Shown here: one piece after another, positions 1 to 7,993 of the stretch
Layout: each line of letters begins with the position of its first letter
How positions within the stretch are numbered: position 1 is the first letter of the stretch
Assembly (NCBI GenBank): GCA_002791805.1
Contig: PFND01000022.1
Location: 4,250-42,110 of the forward strand
DNA length: 37,861 bases
From: Alphaproteobacteria bacterium CG_4_10_14_0_8_um_filter_53_9
GTDB lineage: Bacteria > Pseudomonadota > Alphaproteobacteria > UBA2136 > UBA6156
Direction of reading: 5' to 3'
Position numbers and translations under genes: made by a program
The notes under the pieces: model-generated
What the model was told of the DNA's origin: nothing
What the model saw: the letters and a program-made list of their open reading frames with translations, nothing else
Database searches by the model: none

Positions 1-2
1 CT

Positions 3-668
3 GCCACCTTCGCCCCTCTCATTTTCACCTTGTCCGCCATCGCGGTAATATATGCCGCCCTCGTGGCATACGTTCAAACGGATATTAAAAAGCTTATCGC
101 CTACAGCTCGGTCAGCCACATGGGTCTGGTCACACTGGGGATATTTTCACAGACCGAAGAAGGCCTCCACGGCGCCTATCTGGTGATGATCAACCACGGT
201 ATTGTCAGCGCAGGCCTCTTCCTCGCCATAGGTGTCGTGTATGAAAGGTTCCATACGAGAGAGCTGGAAAGCTACGGCGGCCTCGTGCAGCTTATGCCCA
301 AGTTTGCGTTTGTGATGATGGTGCTCACCCTTGCCGCTGTGGCGCTTCCGGGTACCAACAGCTTTGTGGGAGAATTTCTGAGCCTCGCAGGCGCATGGCC
401 GGTGGCTCCCGCCGCCACCATTGCCGCCACATCGGGCGTGGTCTTCGGCGCGCTGTATATGTTGTGGCTGTACCGGAACATGATATTCGGCACGCCCAGC
501 AAATTCCTCACGCATCACAAGGCAAAGGCGATAGATCTCACGCGGAGAGAATGGGTTATCTTCCTGCCGCTCCTCATCCTCATTCCCGTCCTCGGCCTCG
601 CTCCGTGGCTGGTGCAATCCTACATCGCCGTCCCTCTCTCTCACCTTGTTAAAATAATAGGCCAATAA
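3..668 (+). CDS. nuoM: NADH-quinone oxidoreductase subunit M, C-terminal part (truncated by window start)
   Basis: Frame open from base 3; AIAVIYAALVAYVQTDIKKLIAYSSVSHMGLVTLGIF is typical NuoM; followed directly by nuoN. Confidence 0.95.
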   Translation, partial: ATFAPLIFTLSAIAVIYAALVAYVQTDIKKLIAYSSVSHMGLVTLGIFSQTEEGLHGAYLVMINHGIVSAGLFLAIGVVYERFHTRELESYGGLVQLMPKFAFVMMVLTLAAVALPGTNSFVGEFLSLAGAWPVAPAATIAATSGVVFGALYMLWLYRNMIFGTPSKFLTHHKAKAIDLTRREWVIFLPLLILIPVLGLAPWLVQSYIAVPLSHLVKIIGQ

Positions 669-671
669 GCT

Positions 672-2159
672 ATGCTCACCCTCACCATCCTCCTCGCCGC
701 CATCCTCGTCATCCTGCTGTATGGCGCCTATACAGAAGATGCAAAAGGCACCACGCTTCTCACAGGCCTCGCCGCCCTCATCGCCGCCGTCCCGCTTATC
801 ATGCAGCCCACAACAGGCGCCCTGTTCCAAACAGATAATGGCCCGCTGCTCCTCCAAACCCCGCTCTCCAATGCGCTCTGGCTCATCACGCTTCTCCTCA
901 CGCCCGCCGTCCTCGCCCTTGGGGCCTCCAACACCAAGGTAACCGCCAAGCCAGAGTTCTCGCTTCTCACTCTCCTCTCCGTCGCAGGCGCCCTCATTCT
1001 CATCACCAGTCACGATTTTCTCAGTCTCTATGTCGGGCTAGAACTTATGTCATTTCCTCTCTATATTCTAGCGTCTTTTCAAAGGGATAATGCAAGAAGC
1101 TCAGAGGCTGGTTTAAAGTATTTCATCCTCGGCGCTCTCGCCAGCGGGCTGTTTCTGTATGGTGTCTCGCTGTTTTATGCGTCTACAGGCAGCACGAACT
1201 TCAGCGCCGCCCTGCCGTTAGGCACCATGCCGGCGGCGGCCCTCACGTTTATGCTGGTCGCGTTTCTGTTTAAACTCTCCAGCGCCCCCGCCCATTTTTG
1301 GACACCCGATGTCTATGCAGGCGCCCCCACCCCCGCTCTCGGTATCATTGCCACTTTGCCCAAACTGGCGGTCATTGCTGTTCTCCTCCGCGTGCTGCAC
1401 CTGCCGCTTATCGGCAGCCTCAGCCTGTGGCAACCGGTGCTTCTCGCCGCCGCCACGCTCAGTATGGTCTGGGGAAGTATTGCCGCCACCACGCAAACCG
1501 AACTTAAACGCCTGCTGGCCTATTCCACCATCGGCAACATGAGCTTCATGGTGCTGGGCCTCGCCACAGGTACACCGGCCGCCGCAGCCGGAACGCTCTT
1601 TTACGTCGTCACCTATATCCTGGGCACCCTCGGCCTTCTGGCTATCTTCCGTCTTTTAGAAGATGAACAAGGTACCGGTCCCCGGAACGCGGATGGGTCG
1701 GAACCCGCAAGGGTTACGGGGCACCCATCCCGTGTCCGGGGCCTCCCGCCTCAGGCAGAGAGCCAACTCTCAACAGAAAACCTTAAAGGCCTGCTCTCCC
1801 GCCGCCCGCTTCTCACGGTCGCCCTTGCCATTAATCTGCTGTCCTTGGCAGGCATCCCGCCGCTGGCAGGTTTTATGGCCAAACTTAATGTTCTCATGCC
1901 GGCGGTTAATGCAGGGCACATTCCCTTTGTGCTCATCGCCCTCGCCAGCTCCATCGTGGCCCTGTATTACAGCCTTAATCTCATCCGCCACGCCGTCTTC
2001 TCCAAACCCGAAAAAGCGAGCGAAACGAGTCAACTCCCAACCCTCAACGTGCAACTCTCAACTGTGGTCATTCTCACCACCGTCGCCGCCCTCATCCTCG
2101 GCCTCTTTCCCGGCCTGCTTCTCACGCCTCTAACCATCCTCACCACCGCCTTCTTTTAG
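672..2159 (+). CDS. nuoN: NADH-quinone oxidoreductase subunit N, with lineage-specific insertions
   Basis: Multi-TM protein with NuoN-like LLAYSTIGNMSFMVLG and LLSLAGIPPLAGFMAK; adjacent to nuoM. Confidence 0.94.
   Translation: MLTLTILLAAILVILLYGAYTEDAKGTTLLTGLAALIAAVPLIMQPTTGALFQTDNGPLLLQTPLSNALWLITLLLTPAVLALGASNTKVTAKPEFSLLTLLSVAGALILITSHDFLSLYVGLELMSFPLYILASFQRDNARSSEAGLKYFILGALASGLFLYGVSLFYASTGSTNFSAALPLGTMPAAALTFMLVAFLFKLSSAPAHFWTPDVYAGAPTPALGIIATLPKLAVIAVLLRVLHLPLIGSLSLWQPVLLAAATLSMVWGSIAATTQTELKRLLAYSTIGNMSFMVLGLATGTPAAAAGTLFYVVTYILGTLGLLAIFRLLEDEQGTGPRNADGSEPARVTGHPSRVRGLPPQAESQLSTENLKGLLSRRPLLTVALAINLLSLAGIPPLAGFMAKLNVLMPAVNAGHIPFVLIALASSIVALYYSLNLIRHAVFSKPEKASETSQLPTLNVQLSTVVILTTVAALILGLFPGLLLTPLTILTTAFF
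1680..1741. repeat. Three-helix nested palindromic element inside nuoN
   Basis: CCCCGGA/TCCGGGG, GATGGGT/ACCCATC and AACCC/GGGTT nested in 62 nt. Confidence 0.75.
2031..2065 (+). repeat. Degenerate heptamer tandem repeat (CAACTCY-like, about 5 units) in nuoN
   Basis: caactcc|caaccct|caacgtg|caactct|caactgt. Confidence 0.65.
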
Positions 2160-2172
2160 GCCCTAAACCAAA

Positions 2173-2204
2173 CAAAAAAAGAAGCCGCCCCATCACAGGG
2201 CGGC
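2173..2204 (-). terminator. Intrinsic terminator downstream of minus-strand ORF 2227-2721
   Basis: GCCGCCC-CATCACA-GGGCGGC with an A-rich plus-strand flank, i.e. a U-tract on minus. Confidence 0.7.
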
Positions 2205-2226
2205 GTTGTCTCGCGGAAGAGGCTTT

Positions 2227-2721
2227 TCAAGAACCTCTAAACTGGAAGTAGACCCAAGCACCATGAAAATAGTGTCGCATCCCTCGGGGGTGCACTTTCG
2301 TACCACCCCATTCGGATATAATCGATCTGGAGAAGGGAGAAAAATCGGGTTGGGGGAGATAAATACAAACCCCAGAGCAAGGTTTGTGCTCGATCAAAAA
2401 CGATCCCAATTGCCGCATGAGTGCGTAGAAAACATCCCGTTCATCTCGATCTATAGATTCGATCCTCGTCGCAGGATAAGCGTTCATAAAGGCTTTCAAC
2501 CAAGCCTCCGCAACCGCCTCATGCCCATCCATACCCTCTATCCGAGGAAGAGGAGGGGATTGAGGAGGGGCAATAGAGATCTCAGGCAAAACAAGCGTGG
2601 ACAGTTTATCATCAATCCCATCATCCTGTTCGGCCGCCAATCTCTCTTGTTTCGTGAGAGGTCGACGATTCGCAGATCTTTTGTTATCTTGTGGATGATC
2701 ACGTCCATTAAGTTGTCCCAT
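2227..2721 (-). CDS. Hypothetical protein (164 aa, start at MGQLNGRDHPQ)
   Basis: SD GGAGG upstream of ATG at 2721; terminator downstream; no family recognised. Confidence 0.7.
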   Translation of the reverse strand: MGQLNGRDHPQDNKRSANRRPLTKQERLAAEQDDGIDDKLSTLVLPEISIAPPQSPPLPRIEGMDGHEAVAEAWLKAFMNAYPATRIESIDRDERDVFYALMRQLGSFLIEHKPCSGVCIYLPQPDFSPFSRSIISEWGGTKVHPRGMRHYFHGAWVYFQFRGS

Positions 2722-2818
2722 AGCCAAACCTCCAAGGCGTGAGAGTAAAAATAATTCAGTCGTGACACTATACATGCATACATAGTGACAGCAAAGAAAA
2801 TATGTTAATAAATGTGTC

Positions 2819-3550
2819 ATGGCCTACCACATTCACCTCCAATCCACCCCCACCACCATGGATGCCGCCGCGCACTTCGCAAAGAACGGCGCCCCTCATC
2901 TCAGCCTCATTACCGCATCGGAGCAAACCAAAGGCCGCGGCCGTCAGGGTAAAGTCTGGGAGACCCATAAGGGCTACGCCTTTGCAGGCACGTTTATCCT
3001 GCGGGAGGCCATCGGCCCGCACCTTCCGCTCGTCGCCTCACTCGCCCTCCTTAAAGCCTGTCAAAAAGTTTTGGAAGAAAACGTTACTCTCAACTCTCAA
3101 CGCCCCACGCTCAACTTATCTATCAAATGGCCCAACGATATCCTTAAAGGAGACGATAAAATCGCAGGCATTCTGGTAGAACAACGGAGCGAAACCCTCG
3201 CCCTCATCGGCATGGGGGTGAACGTGGTCAAAGCGCCGGATGCCCCGCATACAGCCCTGCTCAACGAGGGCACAAAGCCACAAAGCCACTTTGTGAGCAC
3301 ACTAAAAGGTTGCATGGAGAGAGAACTTACCTTATATAACCAACACGGTTGGCCGCATTTCTCAGAAGAATACGAGGAAAATTGCACCACCATCGGCAAA
3401 AAAGTCCGGTGGAACCAAAGCCCAACCACAGCCATTTACGGGCAGGTCCTCGGTCTAAATTCCCAGGGCGCCCTAAAACTTCAGGATGAGAACGGCGTTA
3501 CCCACCTCGTCCACGCGGGAGAGATTATCGCGCAAGCGGTAACATCATAA
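2819..3550 (+). CDS. birA: Biotin--[acetyl-CoA-carboxylase] ligase
   Basis: TKGRGRQGKVWETHKGYAFAGTFIL, IKWPNDILKGDDKIAGILVE. Confidence 0.93.
   Translation: MAYHIHLQSTPTTMDAAAHFAKNGAPHLSLITASEQTKGRGRQGKVWETHKGYAFAGTFILREAIGPHLPLVASLALLKACQKVLEENVTLNSQRPTLNLSIKWPNDILKGDDKIAGILVEQRSETLALIGMGVNVVKAPDAPHTALLNEGTKPQSHFVSTLKGCMERELTLYNQHGWPHFSEEYEENCTTIGKKVRWNQSPTTAIYGQVLGLNSQGALKLQDENGVTHLVHAGEIIAQAVTS
3084..3118 (+). repeat. Degenerate heptamer tandem repeat in birA
   Basis: ttactct|caactct|caacgcc|ccacgct|caactta just before the IKWPND motif. Confidence 0.6.
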
Positions 3551-3587
3551 GAGATAGTCTCCTCCGTGCCACGCTAAAAGAGCAATA

Positions 3588-3619
3588 GATGCTGCCCGCA
3601 AGAAGCATGGGGCGGCATC
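3588..3619 (+). promoter_or_regulatory. Hairpin in the leader of the RNase J gene
   Basis: GATGCTGCCC / GGGCGGCATC, 10-bp stem with one G-T pair, about 24 nt before the ATG. Confidence 0.5.
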
Positions 3620-3642
3620 AAAAGAGTATAGAAAGATAGAAT

Positions 3643-5328
3643 ATGTCCAAAAATCATTTGGCAGCGCTGCCGCTTGGCGGCGTGGGAGAAATCGGCCACA
3701 ACTGTATGGTCTATGAATGTAACGGAGACCACATCGTGGTCGATGCCGGCGTAAGCTTCGCCGATGAAACCGCCCCGGGTACCGATATCATCGTACCGGA
3801 TACACGCTACATCCGCGAGCACGCAAAAAGCCTTAAAGGGGTGTTCATCACCCACGCACACGAGGATCACATCGGCGCCATGGGCTACCTGTGGGATGAC
3901 TTCAACGGCGCGCCTGTGTATGTCACTGCGTTCGCCAAGCAAGTGCTGCTCAGCAAGCTGACCGAGCTCGGCATCAAGCCGGAAAAAGGCCAGCTCATCG
4001 AGGTCAAAGCGGGCGAAAAACTCAAAGCCGGCAACTTCGAGGCTGAGTACATCCCCGTCGCCCACAGCATCCCGGAGGCCTTTGCCATCGCGTTCAAAAC
4101 GTCCTACGGCACCTTTGTCCACACGGGAGATTACAAGTTTGATGATGCACCCAACTTCGGTCAAAAAACCGATGAAAAACGCATGAAGGAACTGGGTAAA
4201 GAAGGCGTGCTTGCCGTCCTGGGAGATTCCACAAACTCCTTCAAAATGTCCCCCGCCGGGTCAGAGGCCGATATCATTCCTCACCTGACGGATGTCATTA
4301 AAAACGCCAAGCAAAAGGTCGTGTTCGTGTCCTTCGCGTCCAACATTGGTCGTGTGCTGCAAGTGGCACAAATCGCGGCAGATAACGGCCGTCGCGTCTG
4401 CTTCCTTGGCCGCACCGTCAACAAAATGCTGCAACACTGCAAAACGCTGGGTTATTTCCCCGCAGGTCTTGCCAACAGCATTGTGGATGCCGAAGAGATC
4501 AAAGGCTTCCCACCCGAGAAAACACTGGTCTTCGCCAGCGGAACCCAGGGTGAAAGCAACGCCTCCCTCACGCGTCTCTCCCAAGGGGCAGATGTAAGGG
4601 GCGTCAAGCTGAAGGAAGGCGATACCGTCATCATGTCCAGCAAGATGATCCCGGGTAACGAACGCGCCATTCTCAACACCATCAACGGCCTGTACAAGCG
4701 CGGTTGCATCGTGTTGTCAGAGCTTAACGACAAGCAGATCCACGTCAGTGGTCACGGTAGCCGTGCCGATATGGAAAAAATGTACGCCATGCTCAAGCCG
4801 CAAATGGTCATCCCCGTTCACGGAGAACCCGCGCAGCTCATCGAAAACGCCAAACTGGCCAAAAGCCTTGGCTATGGTGCGCTCAACGTGTTCAACGGCC
4901 AAAAAATCGTCATGGCCGGGAAAGATAAGGCCGAGTATCCCCACATCCAGCAGCACCAGTATCCTCATGGCCGCAACTATATTGATGGCCTGAATATTCT
5001 GGATAATGATCCGCTGATTCTCAAAGAACGTCGTAAATTGTCGTTTGATGGTGTCATCAGCGCCACGCTGGTCATCAAAGCCAGTAACGGAGAAATCCTG
5101 TCAGATGTGCAGCTCACCAGCAAAGGGGTGATCGATGAACAGGCTCAGGAAGATATCCTGAAAGAAGCCGCCATCGCCACCACAAGCGCGCTGGAACGCG
5201 TCTTCGCAGGCGGTCAGGTAGATAGTCCGCAAAAAGCCGCAGAGGTCATGGAAAAAACCATCAAACGCGCGCTTAAAATCAACCGCGGAAAACAACCCAC
5301 CGTGCTCACCCACATCATCACGGTCTAA
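3643..5328 (+). CDS. rnj: Ribonuclease J family metallo-beta-lactamase
   Basis: FITHAHEDHIGA, HTGDYKFD, VHVSGHGS-type motif and MVIPVHGEPAQL; RNase J length. Confidence 0.95.
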   Translation: MSKNHLAALPLGGVGEIGHNCMVYECNGDHIVVDAGVSFADETAPGTDIIVPDTRYIREHAKSLKGVFITHAHEDHIGAMGYLWDDFNGAPVYVTAFAKQVLLSKLTELGIKPEKGQLIEVKAGEKLKAGNFEAEYIPVAHSIPEAFAIAFKTSYGTFVHTGDYKFDDAPNFGQKTDEKRMKELGKEGVLAVLGDSTNSFKMSPAGSEADIIPHLTDVIKNAKQKVVFVSFASNIGRVLQVAQIAADNGRRVCFLGRTVNKMLQHCKTLGYFPAGLANSIVDAEEIKGFPPEKTLVFASGTQGESNASLTRLSQGADVRGVKLKEGDTVIMSSKMIPGNERAILNTINGLYKRGCIVLSELNDKQIHVSGHGSRADMEKMYAMLKPQMVIPVHGEPAQLIENAKLAKSLGYGALNVFNGQKIVMAGKDKAEYPHIQQHQYPHGRNYIDGLNILDNDPLILKERRKLSFDGVISATLVIKASNGEILSDVQLTSKGVIDEQAQEDILKEAAIATTSALERVFAGGQVDSPQKAAEVMEKTIKRALKINRGKQPTVLTHIITV

Positions 5329-5350
5329 AAGCCGCAAGGCACAAAAAATG

Positions 5351-5373
5351 CGGGAGCCCCAAAAGGCTCCCGT
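5351..5373 (-). terminator. Terminator of minus-strand ORF 5388-5804
   Basis: GGGAGCC..GGCTCCC hairpin followed on minus by GCATTTTTTG. Confidence 0.65.
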
Positions 5374-5387
5374 TCTCGTGAGAAGGG

Positions 5388-5804
5388 TTAAGTCGGTTGA
5401 CAGGCCAGCACCTTAACCACCGCACAAACCTCTGTGTTTCCTTGCTGTAGGGCAAGTATTTCCAGCTTCTCCCAATCAATGCGGCCAAACAGGTGGCAAA
5501 GGCCAGTCACTGCCCGCAGCATCTTGGCATCCTGCAGGACGATAGCTTGGATCAGGCGTTTTTCCCACTTTATCTGGCAGGCAGGAGCAACCGCTCCAAT
5601 CAGCAGAATCAGTTTAGGGTTGCGGCTCTTAATGGCCACAAATGCAAAGTAATCCCAGCAGCGCACCTCTCGTATCCAGGGGTGTCGCTCAAGGGTAAAC
5701 TTGGCAAAAGCTACCTGATTCCGCCGTAAAGCCGCTGCCAACCCCATCACACACGCCAGCTTCGCATCCTCAAGAGAATCGTCGCTTTGTTTCATCATAA
5801 GCAT
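5388..5804 (-). CDS. Hypothetical protein, possibly degenerate ankyrin-like
   Basis: AAGGAGG SD; repeated AI/LxxxxxKLI/VxxL helical segments; promoter and terminator present. Confidence 0.65.
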   Translation of the reverse strand: MLMMKQSDDSLEDAKLACVMGLAAALRRNQVAFAKFTLERHPWIREVRCWDYFAFVAIKSRNPKLILLIGAVAPACQIKWEKRLIQAIVLQDAKMLRAVTGLCHLFGRIDWEKLEILALQQGNTEVCAVVKVLACQPT

Positions 5805-5849
5805 GCCGGGTCCTCCTTAAAGGTGGGCAGATAAAACGAAAAGAATGGT

Positions 5850-5883
5850 ATATACTGTACACACTATCCCTGCAATATGTCAA
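5850..5883 (-). promoter_or_regulatory. Sigma70-like promoter for ORF 5388-5804
   Basis: Minus-strand TTGACA, 18-nt spacer, TACAGT. Confidence 0.5.
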
Positions 5884-5948
5884 GCACACAACCCAAACCC
5901 ATCAGGGGGATGCAAGGGTGTCGCAAGTCCCCCTTGCTTACCCTCACC

Positions 5949-6031
5949 CGTCATCCCTCAGCCACAGCGTGCGCCGTAGCACTCAACGCAAGCCTCAGCA
6001 GTTGCCGCACGGCGGGCGTAGGGGATCCAGT
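5949..6031. repeat. Possible GTCATCCC...GGGGATCCAG-type palindromic repeat
   Basis: cgtcatccct ... aggggatccag ends with internal CGCCGT/ACGGCG pairing. Confidence 0.4.
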
Positions 6032-6124
6032 CAAGCTCAACGAAGCCAATGTATATTTTATCTAACTTAGTTTTTCGTACACCACGGGATGACAACTTCC
6101 TCGTGCACACAGGCCTAAAAATAC

Positions 6125-6150
6125 CAAAGCCCCCCTAAAAAGGGGGGCAT
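6125..6150 (-). terminator. Terminator of minus-strand ORF 6188-6862
   Basis: GCCCCCCTaaaaAGGGGGGC hairpin, T-rich on the minus strand. Confidence 0.6.
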
Positions 6151-6187
6151 GGCTCGGATAAGGAATCTCCCAACCCGATAATCGCGT

Positions 6188-6862
6188 TCAGGTTGCCTTC
6201 AGTATACCCATCACAGCCATGGCAAGCACGGCATGGCTGGCAACATTGTCAGCCATCGGGTGGTACTGCCACGCCTTATCCATCCCCGCCGCCTCAAAGC
6301 GGTCAAGGTTGGAAGGGTCATGCCCGTGAGCGGTTAACACGCTGGCCACGTCCAAAAGAAGGAAAGGCCCCATCCCATCGCGGCTTCCTTCCCCATCGGC
6401 AATCATTTTCCAGAAGAAGATGGATGTAAAGGGCTCCCCATTATCGCCCCAAAGTTCGAGAGCGAAGTTGGTTGTCTTGATAACGCATGGATCGTCCGTA
6501 TCGCGAATGTCTTTGGCAGTGTTGATGGCAAGCCAGATCTCCCAGGCCGCATCTCGCAGCTCGCGGCAGGTATCCACGCGCTGCATGCCCTCCATCTTTG
6601 GCAAAATCTTCGTACCGAAGAAGTCGTCATCTCCCTTTGCCTTGGCGGCATCAGAGAGTATCTTGGCCGCCATCTCACCTTCACGGCAGGCGAGCACATA
6701 GCTGGCCGTGTGGACGCCGTTAATGAAGGCATCAAACGAGAAGCTGATGGGTTGTTCGCCAGCAGCCTTCACGTTGATAAACAGAAGAAGTTTGCCCGCC
6801 TTAGTGGCGGCCGCGATGACATCGGCAATAAAGCCAACAGAATTAACGTAAATTCCAACCAT
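6188..6862 (-). CDS. Hypothetical protein (about 224 aa, start at MVGIYVNSVGF)
   Basis: AAGGAGGG SD upstream of ATG; no family recognised. Confidence 0.7.
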   Translation of the reverse strand: MVGIYVNSVGFIADVIAAATKAGKLLLFINVKAAGEQPISFSFDAFINGVHTASYVLACREGEMAAKILSDAAKAKGDDDFFGTKILPKMEGMQRVDTCRELRDAAWEIWLAINTAKDIRDTDDPCVIKTTNFALELWGDNGEPFTSIFFWKMIADGEGSRDGMGPFLLLDVASVLTAHGHDPSNLDRFEAAGMDKAWQYHPMADNVASHAVLAMAVMGILKAT

Positions 6863-7026
6863 GTTCAAAACCCTCCTTCAGGGCAAAAGCACATCAACGC
6901 GTGGAGAAATTTCTCCAGCTTGAAAAAACGTCAAAGTGCTTTACATAGCAATTTACATACAACTGTCTTCTCCGCATGGGAACCCCCTCAAACAAAAAAC
7001 CTTGCCAAACCCAACCAAAAAAAACG

Positions 7027-7989
7027 CTAATAACTACGAACCAACCCCGCCAAAACAGCCCAGTCCTCCAACCCCAAAGCCTCCGCCCGAAGCGTCGGCT
7101 CAATCCCCGCCGACAGCAAAGCCTCTTCACTCACAACGCCTTTAAGGCTCGCCCGCAGCATCTTGCGCCGCTGCCCAAACGCCGCCCGCAAAACAACATC
7201 AAGGGCTTTAAGGGAGACCCCAAAACGCGGCGCGGGCAGGGGGGTAAGGCGCACCACACTGCTCACCACTTTGGGGGCGGGTATAAAGCAGCCGGGGGCC
7301 ACGTCAAAAAGGTCTTCCACGTCGCAGGTCATCTGGCACAGCACGCCCAGGCGGCCCCACGTCTTCCCGCCGGGCTTGGCACAAATGCGGTCCACCACTT
7401 CTTTCTGGAGCATGAAAACCATGTGCTCGGGCGGCACATGGCCCGCTGCCGCAAGGGTCACAAGCTGGGCCACAATCTCGGTGCCCACGTTGTAGGGCAG
7501 GTTTCCAATCACAACGGTCTGGGGCACAATCCAGTGCGTCCAATCCACATCAAGGGCATCCGCCTCCAAAACCAAAACCCGGGGGTCGGCAGAGCAGGGG
7601 ATAGCGCCGCCACAAGCCTCATCTCGCTCCCCCTCCGTCTCACCCCCGTCTCTCACCGCGCCAGTATCCGCCTCTAACCCCAAATTTACCTGCGCCTCAC
7701 CCGTCAACCCTCCGTCGCTTACCCATGTCCCATTTTGTAAGATAGCCACCATCCGCGGGTCTTTTTCCAGTAAAACGAGCTTATTAAAATCTTTTAAAAT
7801 CAGCTGTTTAGTCAAAACAGCAGGCCCCGGCCCAATCTCAATCACCGTTTTTCCCGCCAAAGGCCCCAAAGCCTCAATAATCCGCGAAATAACGCGTGAA
7901 TCCTTCAAAAAATGCTGGCCGAGAGACTTATCCGCCCAAACCCCATAACTAGGCGCAGGTTTCTCCCACTTTTTCACTTGTTTTTTCAA
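7027..7989 (-). CDS. rsmA: 16S rRNA (adenine1518-N6/adenine1519-N6)-dimethyltransferase, with insertion
   Basis: SLGQHFLKDSRVI, VIEIGPGPAVLT, VIGNLPYNVGTEIV. Confidence 0.95.
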   Translation of the reverse strand: MKKQVKKWEKPAPSYGVWADKSLGQHFLKDSRVISRIIEALGPLAGKTVIEIGPGPAVLTKQLILKDFNKLVLLEKDPRMVAILQNGTWVSDGGLTGEAQVNLGLEADTGAVRDGGETEGERDEACGGAIPCSADPRVLVLEADALDVDWTHWIVPQTVVIGNLPYNVGTEIVAQLVTLAAAGHVPPEHMVFMLQKEVVDRICAKPGGKTWGRLGVLCQMTCDVEDLFDVAPGCFIPAPKVVSSVVRLTPLPAPRFGVSLKALDVVLRAAFGQRRKMLRASLKGVVSEEALLSAGIEPTLRAEALGLEDWAVLAGLVRSY

Positions 7990-7993
7990 GTGG

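Noticed and set aside
147-1013. 288-aa minus-strand ORF opposite nuoM/nuoN
   Set aside because: Composition-driven shadow ORF; the opposite strand encodes clear NuoM/NuoN. Same for the other long antisense ORFs over rnj, pepA, fabG and fabF.
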